NCBI GenBank assembly: GCA_937974575.1
Contig: CALJVI010000171.1
Span: 1-44,229, forward strand
Source: an uncultured Saprospiraceae bacterium
Lineage (GTDB): Bacteria; Bacteroidota; Bacteroidia; Chitinophagales; Saprospiraceae
DNA: 44,229 nt
Reading direction: 5' to 3'
Part shown: positions 34,835 to 43,970 of the stretch, one piece after another
Layout: each line of letters begins with the position of its first letter
How positions within the stretch are numbered: the stretch's first letter is position 1
Program-made: the position numbers and the translations under genes
Notes under the pieces: generated by a model
Seen by the model: the letters and a program-made list of their open reading frames with translations, nothing else
Database searches by the model: none
Told to the model about the DNA's origin: nothing

Positions 34835-35920
34835 GTGATAACTAGACTGTTTTTTCTTTTCTTTTTTACTGCCGCTTTTCAGCATCTACTATTTGCTGAA
34901 GAAGGAGTGAATGTTATAGAAATCCGTTACGAAGTATTTGTCGAAAACACGGATAGCATTGGTAGTTACAAGTATAAACTCCCTTACGAGACTTATCATG
35001 TGGTAAGTCCAGACAAGATATTGACCTTGAATAAATATGCTGCCGATATTGATGAGGTTCATATGTTTGATTTGAATGAAGATATTGATTACCGATTATA
35101 TTTTTTGCAAGAGGCGGAGAATCTAGCAGCACAAAGTCCCATTCAAAGAATACCCACTTTAGTGACCAATAGCAATGATGAAAAATTATATCAGATAGGG
35201 GGGATGCTGTGCAAGCGATATGAAATTGTCTATAAAAATTCTACAATTGAAATTTATACCACAGATACTTTTGGGGTGAACTTTACTCCTTTTACTCAAG
35301 TTAGTGGCTATGCGATGCAATACTCGTTTATTGATGAGGTATATGGTCGTGTTACTTATGTAGCAAGATCTATTTCACCTAGTATAGTTGATCCTGCGAT
35401 TTATAGTTTGAACGGATATAAAATTACAGATGAAGTTTTTCCGGAAGATATTCGTGGTTCCTTTGACGAAGTTATTGTAGCACAGGAATCTTCTGCCTTG
35501 TTCAAGTTGAACAAAAAACAGATCTCTTATTCTTTCAAACTAACGGATAAAACAAAGATAGATGAACAGACAAATAAGGATAGTTTGGTTGTCTTTGCCA
35601 TGTGTGGTCATCATAAGTACAGCGGATTGGAAAAGGAGCTGTTGTCTAGCCTAATCCAATCCGTCAATAACAAACGAGTGAAATTTTACTTCTTTGCATT
35701 GAGGTCTAGCTATTCAAAAAGTGAGCTGGCGGAGCTACAGGATTTGGGCTTTGAAGTAGCTTTTTTTAAAGATGTATTTTTATCAAAATTCAAAATAGAA
35801 TACTATCCTACTTATATCTTATTGGATAAGAATAGAAAAGTGATCAAGTACAAGATTGGCACCAATTCAAGTATGCTTTCCTCTTTTACCAATAAGATCC
35901 TAGAACTGAATAAATTTTAA
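34835..35920 (+). CDS. Exported protein with thioredoxin-like C-terminal domain lacking CXXC
   Basis: 361 aa if the GTG at 34835 is used; a TTG at 34769 would add 22 residues before the signal peptide (VITRLFFLFFFTAAFQHLLF). The N-terminal two thirds (IEIRYEVFVEN, MLCKRYEIVYKNSTIEIYTT) resemble the beta-rich GLPGLI/DUF4412-type exported proteins. The last ~110 residues look like a thioredoxin fold, including the cis-proline loop (YYPTYILLDKNRKVI). At the active-site position it has MCGHHK in place of CXXC, so one Cys remains and classical redox activity is unlikely. It starts after the susCD terminator and converges with the MazG gene, overlapping it by 4 bp at the 3' ends. Confidence 0.75.
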   Translation: MITRLFFLFFFTAAFQHLLFAEEGVNVIEIRYEVFVENTDSIGSYKYKLPYETYHVVSPDKILTLNKYAADIDEVHMFDLNEDIDYRLYFLQEAENLAAQSPIQRIPTLVTNSNDEKLYQIGGMLCKRYEIVYKNSTIEIYTTDTFGVNFTPFTQVSGYAMQYSFIDEVYGRVTYVARSISPSIVDPAIYSLNGYKITDEVFPEDIRGSFDEVIVAQESSALFKLNKKQISYSFKLTDKTKIDEQTNKDSLVVFAMCGHHKYSGLEKELLSSLIQSVNNKRVKFYFFALRSSYSKSELAELQDLGFEVAFFKDVFLSKFKIEYYPTYILLDKNRKVIKYKIGTNSSMLSSFTNKILELNKF

Positions 35921-36417
35921 GATTCTAGTATGGACTTGATATCAGCAGGGGAGTAGTTGATGGATTTTAGTGTTTTTTGATCTGTTGTCCTAAATAGTAA
36001 ATACTTATCTCCTTCTTTTCGGAAACTGCAATCTTCTCCTTTGTTTTCTTTATAATGCTTTATAGAAGCTTCTACCTCTTCCATATTGTTGCAGGCTTTA
36101 CTCATATTAGAACGTTGAACTTCTTCAAAAAGCTTGACAAATTTGTCTCCAAGCCCAAATTCTAATACGGCACCAGATAAGACGTACTGGATGTCACAGA
36201 GCGCATCTGCTACTTCAACAAGGTCATTGTTTGCAATAGCCTCTTTAAGCTCGTCTAGCTCCTCCGCAATAAGGCTAACTCTAAGGTCTGCTCTCTCTTT
36301 TGACGGAATAGTTGGTTCTGAAAGTATAGGATGCTTGAAGGTAGTATGGAATTCCGCAACCTGATTGAGGCTATCTATTTTTTGCATAGGTGCTTTATCT
36401 ATCTTAATTGATGACAT
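35917..36417 (-). CDS. MazG-like nucleoside triphosphate pyrophosphohydrolase
   Basis: 166 aa. The all-alpha NTP-PPase metal-binding motif is present: EELDE (Glu52, Glu53, Glu56), then EVADALCD (Glu68, Asp71, Asp75). These residues hold the magnesium ions that cut NTPs to NMP and pyrophosphate; the family cleans nucleotide pools or acts in histidine synthesis. The C-terminal ~45 residues (CSFRKEGDKYLLFR and on) are an extension typical of a Bacteroidota subgroup. It stands alone, and a perfect -7 box sits 15 bp upstream. Cytoplasmic, exact substrate unknown. Confidence 0.88.
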   Translation of the reverse strand: MSSIKIDKAPMQKIDSLNQVAEFHTTFKHPILSEPTIPSKERADLRVSLIAEELDELKEAIANNDLVEVADALCDIQYVLSGAVLEFGLGDKFVKLFEEVQRSNMSKACNNMEEVEASIKHYKENKGEDCSFRKEGDKYLLFRTTDQKTLKSINYSPADIKSILES

Positions 36418-36431
36418 AGTTCTCTTTTTGC

Positions 36432-36439
36432 CAAAAATA
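36432..36439 (-). promoter_or_regulatory. Candidate -7 box of the MazG-like gene
   Basis: The minus strand reads TATTTTTG, a full match to TAnnTTTG, 14 bases before the start codon. No -33 TTG at standard distance. Confidence 0.4.
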
Positions 36440-36546
36440 GAAAAAAATACGCATTCCTCATTAGATTAAAAAGAGCAATACAGAAAGAACATTACGTCAA
36501 GACCTTTGTGTTTTACAATACAAGAGGAGCCCAAAGAGTAGTAAGC

Positions 36547-37995
36547 TTAGAATATGGCATATACACAACCTACATGCAAGCCAACAATATTATAACGTTG
36601 ATTGATAGGATTTCTATTAGAAGAAAAGGATAGAGTATTATATGTAAAACGTGGACCAATATAGACTTCTGAATGGGTAGATAATTGTTTTTTTAGAAAA
36701 GCACCACCAAAGAATCCAAGGCCTACAGAATTTTTAAATAATTTCTGATCACCGTTAAGATCTGCAAACTCATTCTCAGTGCTTAATATTTTTCCACTCG
36801 TTTTTTGCAAGAAGTTGAATTTTATACCTCCTTCAATATCTAGTGACATATTATTAAAAGCAAAGGTATATCCAATGGCAACAGGCAAGCTAAATTCATG
36901 CAGTTGGTAATGCACTTTTGATTTGCTAGAGATTTTAGTTTCGATAACTGTGTCATCCCATGTTGTGGTCATTGTATCTCCAGCTGCATTGATGGTCACT
37001 TCAGTTATACCTAATATGGTGTCTAGCTGAATTTTGATATCAGTAAAATTCAATTGCTCTGTAATTCTTGTATAGGATAGACCTGGTTTGATATACAAGC
37101 CAGTAACTTGATTTTTAAATTGTAAAGATAAAGACGCATTTATACCTTCTATAGAGTTTTCGTTCTCTAGTCTGTTTTCGTAAATCGAGCGAAAATCTTC
37201 ATCATCTAGTTGTAGAGACTTTAGCGGTATTGAATATCCAACTTCTGGTATAATAGACATATGCCATAGTCGATTACCAAACTTAGGGCAGTCTTTAACC
37301 TTGTCTGCTAAATTAAGTGGTCGACTTTCTGGAAGCTCATTCATAAGCGTCGGAAGAAAATTGATGTTTTCATTTGACCTTTTAGCGATGCTATTGTTTG
37401 AACTGTTGCCCGTACTTAAGTTTGTTTTTTGTAGACTGGTATTCTGTGCGATTATTTTCCGTTGAACGTGAACGTCTGATGTCTTTTGAGCTACGGCTAC
37501 AGGTATGATGGATTTTTCTTCTTTGGTATTAGAAGTAGGAGTATAGCTTGCAGCTTTGTAAGATTCAGTGGTATTTTTGTTTGTTGTTTTCGGAGTTTCT
37601 TTTTTGGAGTCCGTTAATCTTACTTTTTGGATTATTTTTGTTTCTGTTGCAATGGGCTCAGATGTATTTTTAATTGGAGTCTTTATCTCTTTCTCTACAG
37701 TGGAAAGGACATTACTGCTACTGCTATTTAGTTTGCTGTTAGGTGTATTGGTTGATATAATTTCAGTTGTATTTATTGGAGTTGATCTTTCTGCTGTGAT
37801 ATTAGATGGATAGATGAAATATGCGATTGCTGCAATGCAGAACAAAGTAGCAGACGCGGAGAAAAATAAATTTCTATATGATGATCTTGGCTGAGGTGCC
37901 AAATCAAGTCCAGCCAATAGTCGATCCATATCGACCGCTCCTTTGGAGTTATCGGTGTGGGTTTTTATTCTATTTTCAAAATCAAAAATATTCAT
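36547..37995 (-). CDS. Probable sigma regulator: inner-membrane helix, long linker, C-terminal beta-barrel-like domain
   Basis: 482 aa with no cleavable signal peptide. Residues 1-42 are a charged, probably cytoplasmic segment. One helix lies at about 43-62 (LFFSASATLFCIAAIAYF). A long low-complexity linker rich in Ser, Thr, Asn and Lys follows (about 63-235). The last ~240 residues look like an outer-membrane beta-barrel of the PorT type (MSIIPEVGYSIPL, GLYIKPGLSYTRI, EVYIGPRFTYNTLSF) and the chain ends in Phe (GLHVGCVYAIF). The gene starts 1 bp after the ECF sigma gene, so it is probably its anti-sigma or sensor partner. That role is inferred; no known anti-sigma motif (such as a zinc HxxxCxxC) is visible. 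Confidence 0.78.
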   Translation of the reverse strand: MNIFDFENRIKTHTDNSKGAVDMDRLLAGLDLAPQPRSSYRNLFFSASATLFCIAAIAYFIYPSNITAERSTPINTTEIISTNTPNSKLNSSSSNVLSTVEKEIKTPIKNTSEPIATETKIIQKVRLTDSKKETPKTTNKNTTESYKAASYTPTSNTKEEKSIIPVAVAQKTSDVHVQRKIIAQNTSLQKTNLSTGNSSNNSIAKRSNENINFLPTLMNELPESRPLNLADKVKDCPKFGNRLWHMSIIPEVGYSIPLKSLQLDDEDFRSIYENRLENENSIEGINASLSLQFKNQVTGLYIKPGLSYTRITEQLNFTDIKIQLDTILGITEVTINAAGDTMTTTWDDTVIETKISSKSKVHYQLHEFSLPVAIGYTFAFNNMSLDIEGGIKFNFLQKTSGKILSTENEFADLNGDQKLFKNSVGLGFFGGAFLKKQLSTHSEVYIGPRFTYNTLSFSSNRNPINQRYNIVGLHVGCVYAIF

Positions 37996-37996
37996 A

Positions 37997-38575
37997 TTAG
38001 CCTTGTTGTACTTGAATAAACAAATTTTCCATTATTCTAAAATCTCTTTCTTCCATCTTTCTCAGTCTTACGATGAGTTTTTCTCTTGCTCTTGCCAATT
38101 GAGATCTAGAGGTAGATTCTTTTATGCCTAGCATTTCTGCTATTTCCTTGTGATGGTATCCTTCTAGGACAAACAACTTGAAGATGATAGCGCAAGATTC
38201 AGGAAGCCCTTCGACGACCTTTAGCAAATCTTCTTCATTGATCTTTGAGACAGCATCAGGTATATCTGTAGTAACATGTAGAACTTGTTCCATCTCATGG
38301 ATATAGAGCTCTCCTTTCATTTTTTTCCTAACACCTAGGGCGCAATTAACAGCAATGCGCTTTATCCATCCATCAAATGATCCCTTATAGGCAAATTTAT
38401 CGATGTACTTAAAAGTGTTAAGAAAACATTCTTGTAATGCATCGTGTGCTAAATCAGGATCGTATACATATCGTTTACATATATTTATTAAAATCGGGGC
38501 GTATCTTCGGACGAGTGCTTCTTGGCACTTCTTGTCTTTATTTTGACATCCTTGTATGATACTATCGAGTTTCAA
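37997..38575 (-). CDS. ECF-type RNA polymerase sigma factor
   Basis: 192 aa. Region 2 lies at about 20-85 (LVRRYAPILINICKRYVYD, DALQECFLNTFKYIDKF, GWIKRIAVNCAL). Region 4 is at about 115-170 (VVEGLPESCAIIFKLFVLEG, then the helix-turn-helix HHKEIAEMLGIKESTSRSQL). It directs RNA polymerase to a small set of promoters, probably for envelope genes. It is followed after 1 bp by the membrane and barrel protein that is likely to control it. It lies 120 bp downstream of a large lipoprotein gene on the same strand, from which it is separated by a hairpin. Confidence 0.95.
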   Translation of the reverse strand: MKLDSIIQGCQNKDKKCQEALVRRYAPILINICKRYVYDPDLAHDALQECFLNTFKYIDKFAYKGSFDGWIKRIAVNCALGVRKKMKGELYIHEMEQVLHVTTDIPDAVSKINEEDLLKVVEGLPESCAIIFKLFVLEGYHHKEIAEMLGIKESTSRSQLARAREKLIVRLRKMEERDFRIMENLFIQVQQG

Positions 38576-38626
38576 AAAATAAAATGTGTTTTTTTATTTC
38601 AAAGCAATAATAAAAGATACAAAACA

Positions 38627-38647
38627 GGAAGGAGAAAATCTCCTTCC
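38627..38647 (-). terminator. Hairpin after the large SprB-like lipoprotein gene
   Basis: GGAAGGAGA-AAA-TCTCCTTCC, a perfect 9-bp stem, about 50 bp after the stop at 38696. On the minus strand it is followed by TGTTTTGT, an interrupted U-tract, so termination may be partial and leave read-through into the sigma gene. Confidence 0.55.
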
Positions 38648-38695
38648 GTTAAAAATTATATTAAATTTTATTAATAGCCGTCATATTCAATTTTG

Positions 38696-41269
38696 TTAGA
38701 ATTCTACTACCAAGAATTCTAAGACGCATCCCTCTGCATCTTTATAGGCAACATAGTGTGAACCTACACCAAGCTTTCCTTCTGTATTTTCATTACTCAC
38801 TAAGATGTATTCTTGATTTTCCTTTTTGTAAATATCAATAGTGCAATCAAGACAATCTTGAGCAGTAATATCTGTCGTAATTTGACCATCCAAGCAGGTA
38901 TCACATGAAGGTGCAACACTTGAGGATACAATAAATGAAGATACGTCTATAGCTTCATTTGTATAGGTTTGTGTCGATTCGCAACCATTGTTTAGATCAG
39001 TCATTGTGATGCTGTACGTATCCTCAGTGAAATCAAATACGGTATAAGATCCAAAATTATCTGGTGATAGCGAGGTGTTATAGAGTCCGAATATCTCTGT
39101 TTCAAAATTGCCATTTGGAAAGGTGGAAAGCGAGATGTATTGTGTCAAACCTTCACAGGAGAATTCCGCTTCAAAGACAGGAGCTCCAATGTCTTGCACT
39201 ACAAGGAACTCAAAATTTTGCTCACAACCAGAAGCTGTAGAGGCAACAGTGAGTGTATATATTCCAGGTGTTGATGTTTCCAGTAATTGCTGGTTACTGA
39301 TACTGCTTCCATTACTATCATTCCAAGAATAAGTAAGGTTAGGAAGTGTTTCATTAAAACCAATGAGCACAACATTTTGACTACATGAAAGGGTATAGGT
39401 TCCAGATAAATTGGGTAGATCTAATCCCGCTTCTGGAACAGTCACCTGACCTTCGATTTGACAATTGTTTGCATCAGTTATAGTCATAGCATAGGTACCA
39501 GGCGCAAGGCCATCTATAGTACTTTCGCCATTGATAGGTTGTCCATTGGGGTCAGACCAAGTGAATGTATAAGGAGCCTGTCCATTGGAAGCGATTATGG
39601 TAATTGCTCCTCCTTCTCCAGAGTTACAATCTACCTCTGTAATGTCGAAAGTCCATGCTAGGTAGCTGATTTCTGATTGCACATTAGTGCTTAATACTTG
39701 CTCGCAATCTGTACCATTTTCTACTACGGTTACGGAATAGTTACCTGTGGTAGCCTCTGGGATGGTATTACCCGTAGCACCATTGGACCATATGTAAGCA
39801 TATGTGCCTGTACCATCTACCAATATGCTTATAGAGGCCGTGCTGTCACATACTGTTCCTTGATCGACAATTATTTCTGCTTCAAATTCACAATCAGAAC
39901 AAGTCTCTAGTTGTACAGATGCTATTAGATTGTCATCATCTAGAGTGACAATTTGAATGGCCCCACCTGTATTAGTATTTAAATTTTTACCGAAAATTTC
40001 TACATCTCCAGTATAGCAAGTATGGTATTCAAAGTTGCCATCACGGTCTGTTACGACTATATCAAGGAGGTTGTCTCCGGTGATAACAGCTGCAGAATTA
40101 CCTAGTGGTATGCCATTGCAAAGAACCTTTCCTGTTATTGTTTTACGGTCAATAGAAAACAGCGTAATAGGATCTAATTTCACATCATTACTAAATGGGC
40201 CAATCTCAGTGACGTAATTGGCTGCTTCACCGCAATCCGTTCTACCAGATATCTTTAAAGTAAGGGTTTCATTTTTTGGAATTTTTCCACTGACTACACC
40301 ATTACATGCGTAGCCTTGTCCTGTACCTAGGTTGCCAGCACAAATAGTCACCTGGACATCATTGGCTGGAGTACCATCATCATTAAATATATTTACACAA
40401 AACGTTATTAAAGGGAATGGAACATCACAGTTCCAGAAGCTAAAGTGACTTACTTCACCTACATATTGATCACCTTGTCTAGTGGCGTTTCCTTCTTCTA
40501 TCCAGATTCCTCGCTCTTCATCAAAGTGCCATAGTGGAATGCTTTCAGGCGCGGCTGAAATATCTTTATCTGCTAAAGGAAAAGAAATCTTGGCTGTGTT
40601 TCCTGGCGAGAGATTTAGCTCTTCTCCATTGCCTCCTCTCAATTCTACCGCCACCATACCATACGTGCCAAGCACAACAGTTCTATTGTCTTGATCGCTA
40701 GCAACAAGTCCACCGGGCATCTTGTCCGAAAGGTTGGGGTCATCTGCAGCTAAGCGCTTGGCGGTGACATATACCTTACCAGTATATGCCTCACCAAGTG
40801 CGGTACTTATAGAGTTAGGATTGAACTCAATAGTACCACCTCTCTCTATTTGAATTGTGGCTCCAGCAGATGCCTCAAATGTCTTATCTAAAGACAAAGC
40901 CATCATTTGAATATAACTTCGATTGAGACCAGGGCCTGGGTATATAAAGTCGGATCCAAGTATGAAACCATCTTTTTCTGCTTTGATATAAGTTCCTTGA
41001 GGATCAAGATCAACAGATTCGAAATGAAATAGACCGTCACTATCGCTTTCTACGATTTGGCCAGCAATGATAATAGAGGCATTAGCAATGGGCACGTTCT
41101 CTTCGGTATACACTAGTCCAGCTACTTCTCCCAATTCAGTCGTATGGTTGATAATAGTCCCTATTTGAGTTTGACTTATTATCGAGTCCGTTTCTTCATA
41201 GCTATCCTTGTGGCATCCAGTCAGGATAGCAACAGTCATAGCGAGAATTAAGTATTTAGAATAATGCAT
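38696..41269 (-). CDS. Large lipoprotein with carboxypeptidase-like domain and SprB-like repeats
   Basis: 857 aa. The signal peptide ends AILTGC (Cys19 lipidated). A carboxypeptidase regulatory-like domain follows (about 50-120: NVPIANASIIIAGQIVES, then DGLFHFESVDL). Next is a larger beta domain with a ZU5-like opening (GATIQIERGGTIEFNPNSI) and a second carboxypeptidase-like domain (TGKVLCNGIPLGNSAAVI). The C-terminal half holds SprB-like repeats such as CNSGEGGAITIIASNGQAPY and GLAPGTYAMTITDANNC. SprB in gliding Bacteroidota is a mobile surface adhesin. No T9SS tail is present, so export probably follows the lipoprotein route. It lies upstream of the ECF sigma gene on the same strand. Confidence 0.85.
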   Translation of the reverse strand: MHYSKYLILAMTVAILTGCHKDSYEETDSIISQTQIGTIINHTTELGEVAGLVYTEENVPIANASIIIAGQIVESDSDGLFHFESVDLDPQGTYIKAEKDGFILGSDFIYPGPGLNRSYIQMMALSLDKTFEASAGATIQIERGGTIEFNPNSISTALGEAYTGKVYVTAKRLAADDPNLSDKMPGGLVASDQDNRTVVLGTYGMVAVELRGGNGEELNLSPGNTAKISFPLADKDISAAPESIPLWHFDEERGIWIEEGNATRQGDQYVGEVSHFSFWNCDVPFPLITFCVNIFNDDGTPANDVQVTICAGNLGTGQGYACNGVVSGKIPKNETLTLKISGRTDCGEAANYVTEIGPFSNDVKLDPITLFSIDRKTITGKVLCNGIPLGNSAAVITGDNLLDIVVTDRDGNFEYHTCYTGDVEIFGKNLNTNTGGAIQIVTLDDDNLIASVQLETCSDCEFEAEIIVDQGTVCDSTASISILVDGTGTYAYIWSNGATGNTIPEATTGNYSVTVVENGTDCEQVLSTNVQSEISYLAWTFDITEVDCNSGEGGAITIIASNGQAPYTFTWSDPNGQPINGESTIDGLAPGTYAMTITDANNCQIEGQVTVPEAGLDLPNLSGTYTLSCSQNVVLIGFNETLPNLTYSWNDSNGSSISNQQLLETSTPGIYTLTVASTASGCEQNFEFLVVQDIGAPVFEAEFSCEGLTQYISLSTFPNGNFETEIFGLYNTSLSPDNFGSYTVFDFTEDTYSITMTDLNNGCESTQTYTNEAIDVSSFIVSSSVAPSCDTCLDGQITTDITAQDCLDCTIDIYKKENQEYILVSNENTEGKLGVGSHYVAYKDAEGCVLEFLVVEF

Positions 41270-41480
41270 TGGTTTAAATTTTAGCTTTATAAGTTTGCTG
41301 AGGCCGTGGTCTCTTACCGTGTAATTTTAGTTTATTAGCGTTTTCAGATGTTAGATAGACAAGGATAGAAAAACGCTGCACACCAGCATGATTTTTATTG
41401 ATTTTATGACCTTTTGTATTTGTAATCTATATAATTGCCTGCTTTTGCTGATTTTCTACTAATTTTTCTTTTCTTTAAAA

Positions 41481-42791
41481 ATGGCCACATTAGATCGAAA
41501 ATTGAATACCTACGGGTTGACTATGATAGCTGTAGGAGCTTGTATAGGTTCTGGAATATTTGCCAGTCCTGGACAAATCGCAGAGAGTGTACCTCATCAT
41601 TTATTAGTCATCTTTGCATGGTTATTAGGTGGCTTGATAGCACTTACTGGCGCCTTGACCTTAGCAGAGTTGGGCTCCTTATTTCCAAAGGCGGGTGGAG
41701 TATATGTCTATCTCAAAGAAGCATTCGGGGATTTGGTTGGATTTTTATATGGCTGGGTGATCCTTCTGGTAATTAACACGGGTGCTCTAGCTGCCTTAGG
41801 AATGATATTGGCGGAGTATCTCACCAATTTTTTTCCGATGGGACCTACTTTAAAGGTTTTGACTGCCATCATAGCTATAGTAGTGCTGACTATCATTAAT
41901 GTTACAGGAGTGCATACCAGTCAGATTTTTACCAATCTATTCACGGGGATAAAGTTAGCCGCCATTGCAGGTCTTATCGTTCTAGGCTTTGTGTACGCAG
42001 ACCCTGCTGTAGTGCCTACCGATTATTCTTTTAGCACTATTCCAGGGAATGTGTTTGAAGGCATGATGGCTGCACTCATTGGGGTGCTTTGGGCCATGGG
42101 AGGCTGGCATCATACCTCTTATCTGTCTGGTGAAGCTGTGGACCCTAAAAAGAGCGTACCTCGTGCTATGATTTATGGTGTTTCTATAGTTACCGTTACT
42201 TATATTTTAGTCAATATAGCTTATATGAATCTGCTTAGTTTAGAAGCTGTGGCGGCTACCGATACTGTAGCGGCGGATGCAGTGCGCGACTTGATTCCAT
42301 ATGGTGGGAAGGTAGTAGCCTGCTTTATTGCTATATCGATTTTTGGAACCATTGGCATTTATACGATGTCTGCGCCTCGTATTTATTACGCAATGGCAAA
42401 AGATGGTGTATTTTTTCAATTTCTAGCTGACATACACCCCAAATTTAAGACACCATACAAGGCTATGATAATGCAATCAGTTTGGGCTATTGTTTTATTA
42501 TTGGTTTGGGGTACTTTCCGTAATCTTATAAAGTATGTGGTCTTTATGGATATTGCTTTTATGGGTCTAGCAGGAATTGCTTTATTCGTATTTCGCAGTA
42601 AGCTAAAAGATATAGAAAGACCCATAAAGGTGCCACTTTATCCATTCGTTCCGGGTTTATTTGTGTTGATCTCATTTTTGTTTGTGGCCAGTACTTTATA
42701 TACGGAGCCTAAGCAGTCTATTGCAGGTCTTGCTGTATTAGCACTTGGAGTAGTAGCTTATTTTTTATACAATGGATCCAAGAATAAATAA
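41481..42791 (+). CDS. APC family amino-acid permease
   Basis: 436 aa with about 12 membrane helices. The first helix carries the family's substrate-site motif (MIAVGACIGSGIFASPGQIA), and the sixth region has the expected VLWAMGGWHHTSYLSGEAVD pattern of helix 6. It resembles the LAT and cationic or neutral amino-acid exchangers of the APC superfamily. The solute and coupling ion cannot be told from sequence. It is divergent from the SprB-like lipoprotein gene and stands alone. A weak -7 box (TGTATTTG, 41415-41422) is upstream. Confidence 0.93.
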   Translation: MATLDRKLNTYGLTMIAVGACIGSGIFASPGQIAESVPHHLLVIFAWLLGGLIALTGALTLAELGSLFPKAGGVYVYLKEAFGDLVGFLYGWVILLVINTGALAALGMILAEYLTNFFPMGPTLKVLTAIIAIVVLTIINVTGVHTSQIFTNLFTGIKLAAIAGLIVLGFVYADPAVVPTDYSFSTIPGNVFEGMMAALIGVLWAMGGWHHTSYLSGEAVDPKKSVPRAMIYGVSIVTVTYILVNIAYMNLLSLEAVAATDTVAADAVRDLIPYGGKVVACFIAISIFGTIGIYTMSAPRIYYAMAKDGVFFQFLADIHPKFKTPYKAMIMQSVWAIVLLLVWGTFRNLIKYVVFMDIAFMGLAGIALFVFRSKLKDIERPIKVPLYPFVPGLFVLISFLFVASTLYTEPKQSIAGLAVLALGVVAYFLYNGSKNK

Positions 42792-42829
42792 AAAAAGAGG
42801 CAACATTTCTGCAGCCTCTTTACGGTTGT
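42788..42829 (-). terminator. Intrinsic terminator, copy A of a duplicated 42-bp element
   Basis: Stem GAGGC / GCCTC extended by AA/TT pairs, with a run of seven T on the minus strand. It serves the minus gene at 42914-43570; on the plus strand only TTT follows, so its effect on the permease gene would be weaker. It is identical, except for one base, to 43971-44012. Confidence 0.82.
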
Positions 42830-42913
42830 GATTTCTATTATTTTGATACTAAATTTATTTAATTTCAATGCAGACTGCCACATCTCGCACCTAAAACTCG
42901 AACTGTAATTATT

Positions 42914-43570
42914 TTAATTACCTATTTCAATATCTACATTGAAAAAACGAACAGTCTCGGGGAAATAAGGAAGTGTAGGGTTATCAGTAATATATGTTGC
43001 TTTAAATTTCCCTATTAATTTCCCTTCTTCTTCATTATAATCAATAATTTCTAATACATTTTCTGCATTATCATTTAGAACATAATCCAAAAACGTAATA
43101 TCATAGTCTTGGATCTTATAATAAGTTCTGAACATATTCTCACTATTTTGACCAGATGTTAAATTGTAACAATCGGGTTTTACATTTTTATTAATAGGGC
43201 CAATTGAAATAAATTCAGCTGCATAATAATTATCATCATCTGGATACTTCCAATAGGTAATTAAAGTCAGCCAGAAGGCATCATCATCTTCAGAATAAGT
43301 ATCTGTTGCCAATGCAGATGCCTCCCATTCTTTATTTATCTTAGTTCCTTTTGCGAATCCATCTAGTTGTAATCCTTTATCGGCGATGACAAATCCAGTT
43401 GTATTAGAAACAATGGATTCTATTTCAAAACAGCGTTCCTTGATTTCAGGTATTTCAATGTTGGTAGAGTCAGACATTTCCGTGTCGATAACATCGTTTG
43501 TTATGAGGTTTGATTTTTCACAACTAAGAAAAATACAAACTGTACTCAATAGTAAAAGTAAATATTTCAT
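42914..43570 (-). CDS. Orphan lipoprotein
   Basis: 218 aa; family not recognised. The signal peptide ends CIFLSC (Cys17 lipidated). The mature part is rich in Asp, Glu, Asn and Tyr (SNLITNDVIDTEMSD at its start, later YNEEEGKLIGKFKATYI near the C terminus). The beta-rich pattern with GKLIGKFKATY resembles small Bacteroidota DUF lipoproteins (DUF6252-like), but this is a loose impression. It is a single gene with its own terminator (42788-42829). No promoter box was found in the AT-rich upstream region. Confidence 0.8.
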   Translation of the reverse strand: MKYLLLLLSTVCIFLSCEKSNLITNDVIDTEMSDSTNIEIPEIKERCFEIESIVSNTTGFVIADKGLQLDGFAKGTKINKEWEASALATDTYSEDDDAFWLTLITYWKYPDDDNYYAAEFISIGPINKNVKPDCYNLTSGQNSENMFRTYYKIQDYDITFLDYVLNDNAENVLEIIDYNEEEGKLIGKFKATYITDNPTLPYFPETVRFFNVDIEIGN

Positions 43571-43970
43571 ATAGGAATTTATTTTTGAAGAAAGATCTTT
43601 TCAGCATTGTAGTAACCATCTTGATTTATAGAAACAAGAAAATAGATTCCATCAAATTCTTTTACTAGTCTACCAAAAACTAATCTAATAATTAGATAAC
43701 TCTAAGTTGTTAAATAATAGATTTCTGAATCCTAATTTAGCGGAAACACGAATTTAATAAAGAATGAAGTTCTATGAGAACCATTTATGTTAGTAAGACT
43801 TATACTGTACTCTTAGTTGATTAATTTGTTTGAAAAATCGAGCTTGCGATTTTCTTTCACTGAAGTTAATAAAAATTATCTTTTTATACAGGCTGTAAAT
43901 AAACTTATTTTCTTGTTGATATGATTTAGCTCCACAAGTATTAATGATTAAATGGAGAAATAGGGAAGAC
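43571..43970. other. AT-rich intergenic region without a supported gene
   Basis: No protein gene is supported; the 60-codon minus-strand frame at 43790-43972 lacks recognisable features. Present are a perfect 15-bp palindrome ATCTAATAATTAGAT (43683-43697) and a hairpin AAAATCG-AGCTTG-CGATTTT (43834-43853). Neither can be assigned a role. Confidence 0.4.
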
